In this document: piece by piece, positions 8,101-9,757 of the stretch
How positions within the stretch are numbered: the stretch's first letter is position 1
How the letters are laid out: every line of letters starts with the position of its first letter
Assembly: GCA_946406585.1 (NCBI GenBank)
Contig: CAMJLI010000068.1
Location: forward strand, 1 to 9,757
Direction of reading: 5' to 3'
Origin: an uncultured Prevotellaceae bacterium
GTDB taxonomy: Bacteria > Bacteroidota > Bacteroidia > Bacteroidales > Bacteroidaceae
Length of the DNA stretch: 9,757 bases
Program-made: the position numbers and the translations under genes
Notes under the pieces: generated by a model
The model's database searches: none
What the model was told of the DNA's origin: nothing
Seen by the model: only the letters and a program-made list of their open reading frames with translations

Positions 8101-8643
8101 TTCTCCCGGCAGTCCACTGCCTTTTTGTTCCCCTATGGTCTGCCAGTTCTTACCATCGGTGGATGTCTGCACTCTTAAGCCATATCCTTTTGTTGCTACC
8201 TTGTCATCATAGACCGCCATACCCTGAATCTTGAGTTTTGCAGGACAGATGCCTGGAGCGGTGTCGTTCCACTCGTATTGCAGCCATGAATGACTTCCCA
8301 TCAGGATATTCCTTGAGTATTTGCCCCCGTCAACAGCCCACTCCGCTTCTTTGCGCGGCAAGACCCCATCTGGCGTACTTACCGAAAGCGTCGCCGGTTC
8401 ACGTTGGTCATACAGCCCATCTGTCACCAAGTGTGCCACATGATTGTAATCGAGTGTCGAAGAGGCATAGGCCACACGATGTAACGCAATATTGTTGAGT
8501 TGCCCATTTCCCGCGTTCCAACTGACAGTCGGAGAATAATACTCACTGGGTGAACCAGGGTACAGTCCTATACCTCGTGTTCCATCTGCCTTAGCTGCAA
8601 GTATAGCAGCAAGCAGGCATAACGTTGTCAAAGATTTCTTCAT
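5128..8643 (-). CDS. Large GH2 glycoside hydrolase with two N-terminal discoidin-like domains
   Basis: A 1171-residue protein if started at the ATG at 8643, where a normal signal peptide begins (MKKSLTTLCLLAAILAAKADG); the frame stays open upstream to 8805, but that extension has no signal character and overlaps the promoter box. Residues about 46-240 and 248-345 look like F5/8 type C (discoidin, CBM32-like) domains: 'YGLRVQTSTDGKNWQTIGE' and 'GSIQVSDDARSWTTIAD' are their hallmark strands. GH2 modules follow: a sugar-binding domain with 'VPGTVLASYI' and 'PDPNYADD' (401-423), an Ig-like domain ending 'LWWPNGYGEP', then the TIM barrel from about 690 with 'GGNWG', 'GRNE' (acid/base candidate Glu802) and 'HSERGMP' (nucleophile candidate Glu860), closing with 'LLLWMSHPCWPS'. 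Ig-like beta domains fill about 985-1171. The overall style resembles the exo-beta-glucosaminidase/beta-mannosidase side of GH2. Sugar specificity cannot be read. First gene of the operon with the lyase-GH88 fusion. Confidence 0.87.
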   Translation of the reverse strand: MKKSLTTLCLLAAILAAKADGTRGIGLYPGSPSEYYSPTVSWNAGNGQLNNIALHRVAYASSTLDYNHVAHLVTDGLYDQREPATLSVSTPDGVLPRKEAEWAVDGGKYSRNILMGSHSWLQYEWNDTAPGICPAKLKIQGMAVYDDKVATKGYGLRVQTSTDGKNWQTIGEQKGSGLPGELLHYKLHSDPNKQEEQNLLPARVLQETIRLDAPLLSNHLRVLFDMEGVAHWDIREIHLVDSEGSDVELLSSRQFCSMWISNGGGKQWLYTDLGSVLPVEQVNLHWYKAPKRGSIQVSDDARSWTTIADISATAIPKTNCRYVRLLMEEAGDAGYYALREMEVLSRQQKQYTPHPVAGKRGNRYELSGGNWCLQRASEVYATGEEIASRDFDTSKWIAATVPGTVLASYINIGAVPDPNYADDVDQISESFFRSNFWYRDVFEISELEENGLQWLNFDGINWKANVFLNGHYLGRIEGAFMRGNFNVTGLLRKGSNYLAVEIICNDHFAAIKEKDENTTQFNGGILGADNPTFHASVGWDWITTVRGREAGIWNEVYLTTTGMVTVSDPYVRTVLSEDNKTASLRPSVFVRNNDCKAVKGTLSGYIGDVRFEKTVTLPAHAEHEIIFTPEQFPQLTGGDFRLWWPNGYGEPFLYDAGFTFTSGASPSSSISFKAGLREMKYVDATDSLRIYVNGRRFIPLGGNWGFDEHNLLYRSREYDIAVGYHRDMNFTMIRNWVGQIGDEAFYEACDRHGIMIWQDFWLANPADGPDPYDNVLFHDNAYDYTRRMRSHASIGLYCGRNEGFPPEGIDRKLREYVHLLAPGMEYISHSSSEGVSGGGPYRALAMKEYFGKQSGKIHSERGMPNVMNIESLRRTFSPDALWPQSLQWGQHDFTLQGAQRSSEFNRLVREGFGEAKNAEEFSRWAQLINYNGYRGMFESTSKSRAGLLLWMSHPCWPSMVWQTYDYFFDPTAAYFGAKKACEPLHIQYNALTDSIEIVNHSAGNMTKINATATIFDLNGKRVRQLKTQINSSDDSTLAWTKLSALISGVSTDVYFLRLQLSDKNGLLSENLYIMGRRDNDYRALSSLPMPQLQQQVRINGEKVVVNLKNMGKTPAVFLRLNLKGEDNEQILPVIYSDNYVTLMPGEQRTITITWKRQDARGQQPHVEITPL

Positions 8644-8667
8644 ATTCTTGTTGTTCCCTTTTGGATG

Positions 8668-8675
8668 CAAATATA
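8668..8675 (-). promoter_or_regulatory. Bacteroidetes-type -7 box for the GH2/lyase-GH88 operon
   Basis: On the minus strand the sequence is TATATTTG followed by C, a perfect match to the Bacteroidetes TAnnTTTG box used by the primary sigma factor. It lies about 24 bases before the ATG at 8643, giving a leader of only about 15-20 bases. A TTTG-type -33 element at the usual spacing is not evident; the nearest, TTTTTGC, is too far upstream. Its place supports the 8643 start over any upstream start. Confidence 0.6.
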
Positions 8676-8779
8676 CTAATAGAACTTCATATAACGGCAT
8701 TTTCATGCAAAAACAATATGCAACAAAACCATCAATAAAAAAAGACTTCAAAAAAGGATGGTAATAGAAAAAAATCATA

Positions 8780-8787
8780 TAATTTTG
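8780..8787 (+). promoter_or_regulatory. Candidate Bacteroidetes-type -7 box for the M6 protease gene
   Basis: TAATTTTG fits TAnnTTTG on the plus strand. Transcription would start near 8794, giving a leader of about 155 bases to the ATG at 8950 or about 108 to the ATG at 8902. No -33 TTTG is visible at the normal distance, and the region is AT-rich, so a chance match is possible. Confidence 0.35.
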
Positions 8788-8949
8788 TAGGGTTCTACTA
8801 CTCAAGCAAAAACATTACAGCAGATGCAAAGAATATGAATTTCATCTGACAACTGTAGAATAACCTAATGGCGTGAGAGCCCAACTCCTATTGAAGGAAA
8901 TATGAAACTACAAACTATTTTGAAAAGAAAACACTTAAACTTATACGAC

Positions 8950-9757
8950 ATGAAACATGAAAAGCTACTGACCTCTTTCCTTTTCCTGACAATTTCCATA
9001 CAGGTGTCCATGGCATGTCCTGCCGACCCGAGCCAGACGAAGACCATCACCCTTGACAACGGCACCAAGAAGGTGGTGCGGCTGATGGGTGACGAATATG
9101 GCAGTTACTGGAAAGCATTGGACAACAGCGGATGCTTCAAAGCAAGACGTGGATTTCCGAACAGGTATGTAGAGGTGAACGAGGCCGAAGAGATGCGAAA
9201 GGCAGCGGTTCAAAGAAGAGAAAGTATAGAAAAGGCCAACAAAGCAGCTGGCAATGCCCTTCCTCCCAAAAAGGCACGCAACAGCACGCGCTCCGCTCTT
9301 GGACTGCCTTGCACCAAGCAAGACCTTAGAGGAAACAAACGCATGCTGGTCATCCTCGCGGGTTTCAAGGACAAGGCGTTCTCTCAGAACAACGCAAAAT
9401 CTTACAATGACATCTTCAATGCTACAAACTATCATAATGGCAGGTTCTCCGGCAGCGTCAAGGACTATTTCCTGGCACAGAGCAACGGATTGATAAATCT
9501 GCAATTCGACGTCGTGGGACCTGTGGTGGTGTCGCGGAACAGCGCCTACTATGGCGGGCAGACCGACACACAGAACGATGCCCATGCATCTGAAATGGTG
9601 AAGGAGGCAGTGGAACTGGTCGACAACGAGGTGGACTTCTCCCTCTATGACTGGGACAACGACGGCACCGTGGAGCACATAGTTGTCATTTATGCAGGAC
9701 TAAGTCAAGCCGAGGGCGGCAGCGAGGACGACATCTGGTCACACAAAAGCACGATTT
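8950..9757 (+). CDS. M6-family (immune inhibitor A-like) secreted metalloprotease, 5' part
   Basis: The frame is open for 269 codons from the ATG at 8950 and runs off the window end, so the gene is incomplete. A signal peptide is followed by CPADPSQ; cleavage after SMA would leave Cys at +1, but the residues before it are a poor lipobox. Residues about 30-75 match the short N-terminal region of Bacteroidetes M6 proteases ('LMGDEYGSYWKALDNSG'). After a charged linker (about 76-125) the peptidase domain begins: 'KRMLVILAGFKD' (130-141), 'GSVKDYFLAQSNGLINLQFDVVGPV' region (168-192), the acidic calcium-loop-like 'DWDNDG' (234-239), 'HIVVIYAG' (243-250) and 'DDIWSHK' (260-266). The zinc-binding HExxH should follow just past the window. 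An in-frame ATG at 8902 has AAGGA close before it and would add 16 basic residues ahead of the signal peptide; 8950 gives the more normal signal peptide. Protease action on host or dietary protein is a family-level expectation. Confidence 0.85.
   Translation, partial: MKHEKLLTSFLFLTISIQVSMACPADPSQTKTITLDNGTKKVVRLMGDEYGSYWKALDNSGCFKARRGFPNRYVEVNEAEEMRKAAVQRRESIEKANKAAGNALPPKKARNSTRSALGLPCTKQDLRGNKRMLVILAGFKDKAFSQNNAKSYNDIFNATNYHNGRFSGSVKDYFLAQSNGLINLQFDVVGPVVVSRNSAYYGGQTDTQNDAHASEMVKEAVELVDNEVDFSLYDWDNDGTVEHIVVIYAGLSQAEGGSEDDIWSHKSTI

Larger units (their letters stand above)
8644..8949. other. Divergent intergenic region between the GH2 operon and the M6 protease gene
   Basis: This 306-base AT-rich stretch carries the promoters of two diverging genes. 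Near the minus-strand start is a good TAnnTTTG box (8668-8675). Near the middle is a plus-strand TAnnTTTG box (8780-8787). Between them, roughly 8720-8775, lie several A-tracts (for example AATAAAAAAAGA and AGAAAAAAATC). From about 8795 to 8949 is a leader for the plus-strand gene with only a weak GGC...GCC hairpin around 8870-8881. No RNA gene, riboswitch or clear operator repeat was recognised. Confidence 0.6.

Noticed and set aside
8820..8949. Possible riboswitch or small RNA in the long leader of the M6 gene
   Set aside because: Only a 3-bp-stem GGC/GCC hairpin and AT-rich sequence were seen. No known riboswitch core or strong fold could be recognised by eye.
8965..9678. Open frame of 237 codons on the minus strand at the right end
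   Set aside because: It is antisense to the M6 protease frame, which has clear family motifs and a signal peptide. The translation has no recognisable features.
1..9757. CRISPR array, tRNA, rRNA, insertion sequence or integrase
   Set aside because: No short regularly spaced repeats, cloverleaf-like sequences, terminal inverted repeats or transposase motifs were seen on either strand.

Overview
The window looks like chromosomal DNA of a gut- or rumen-type member of the Bacteroidales, most likely Prevotella/Segatella. Supporting signs are TAnnTTTG-type promoter boxes, AT-rich leaders with weak or absent Shine-Dalgarno sites, secreted carbohydrate-active enzymes with discoidin modules, and short 'YT(L/I)xG(x)(R/K)V...GI(Y/F)I..GKK' C-terminal tails. 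The assignment rests on features and protein style only; no 16S or other marker is present.

Layout. (1) 1-2661, plus strand: the downstream end of a polysaccharide-utilisation operon. It holds the 3' end of a secreted glycosidase (GH30-like C-terminal beta domain) and then a 762-residue secreted protein built of three tandem (B-A) module pairs with SusE/SusF-like flavour, probably glycan-binding. Both end in the same kind of short C-terminal tail. A strong hairpin terminator follows at 2679-2713. (2) 2759-8643, minus strand: a two-gene operon converging on that terminator. The first gene is a large GH2 glycosidase with two N-terminal discoidin-like domains, starting at 8643. Eleven bases after its stop comes a 785-residue protein that fuses a complete alginate-lyase-superfamily (PL5/PL38-like) domain to a complete GH88 unsaturated glucuronyl hydrolase. 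(3) 8644-8949: an AT-rich divergent promoter region. (4) 8950 to the window end, plus strand: the first 269 codons of an M6 (immune inhibitor A-like) secreted metalloprotease, cut off before its zinc site.

How the genes may work together. The fusion protein contains both halves of a uronate-eliminating pathway. The lyase half would cleave a uronic-acid polymer and leave a 4,5-unsaturated uronate at the new non-reducing end, and the GH88 half would remove that sugar. The co-transcribed GH2 would trim a neighbouring beta-linked sugar. Neither minus-strand protein has a lipobox or the C-terminal tail, so both are probably periplasmic, whereas the two tailed plus-strand proteins are candidates for the cell surface. 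Whether the two operons act on the same glycan cannot be decided here.

The most notable item is the lyase-GH88 fusion. The key Asp, Gln, Arg and Trp of its GH88 half sit at the spacing I remember for Bacillus sp. GL1 unsaturated glucuronyl hydrolase, and the lyase half keeps an Asn-Asn-His motif and later Arg/Tyr candidates, so both halves look active.
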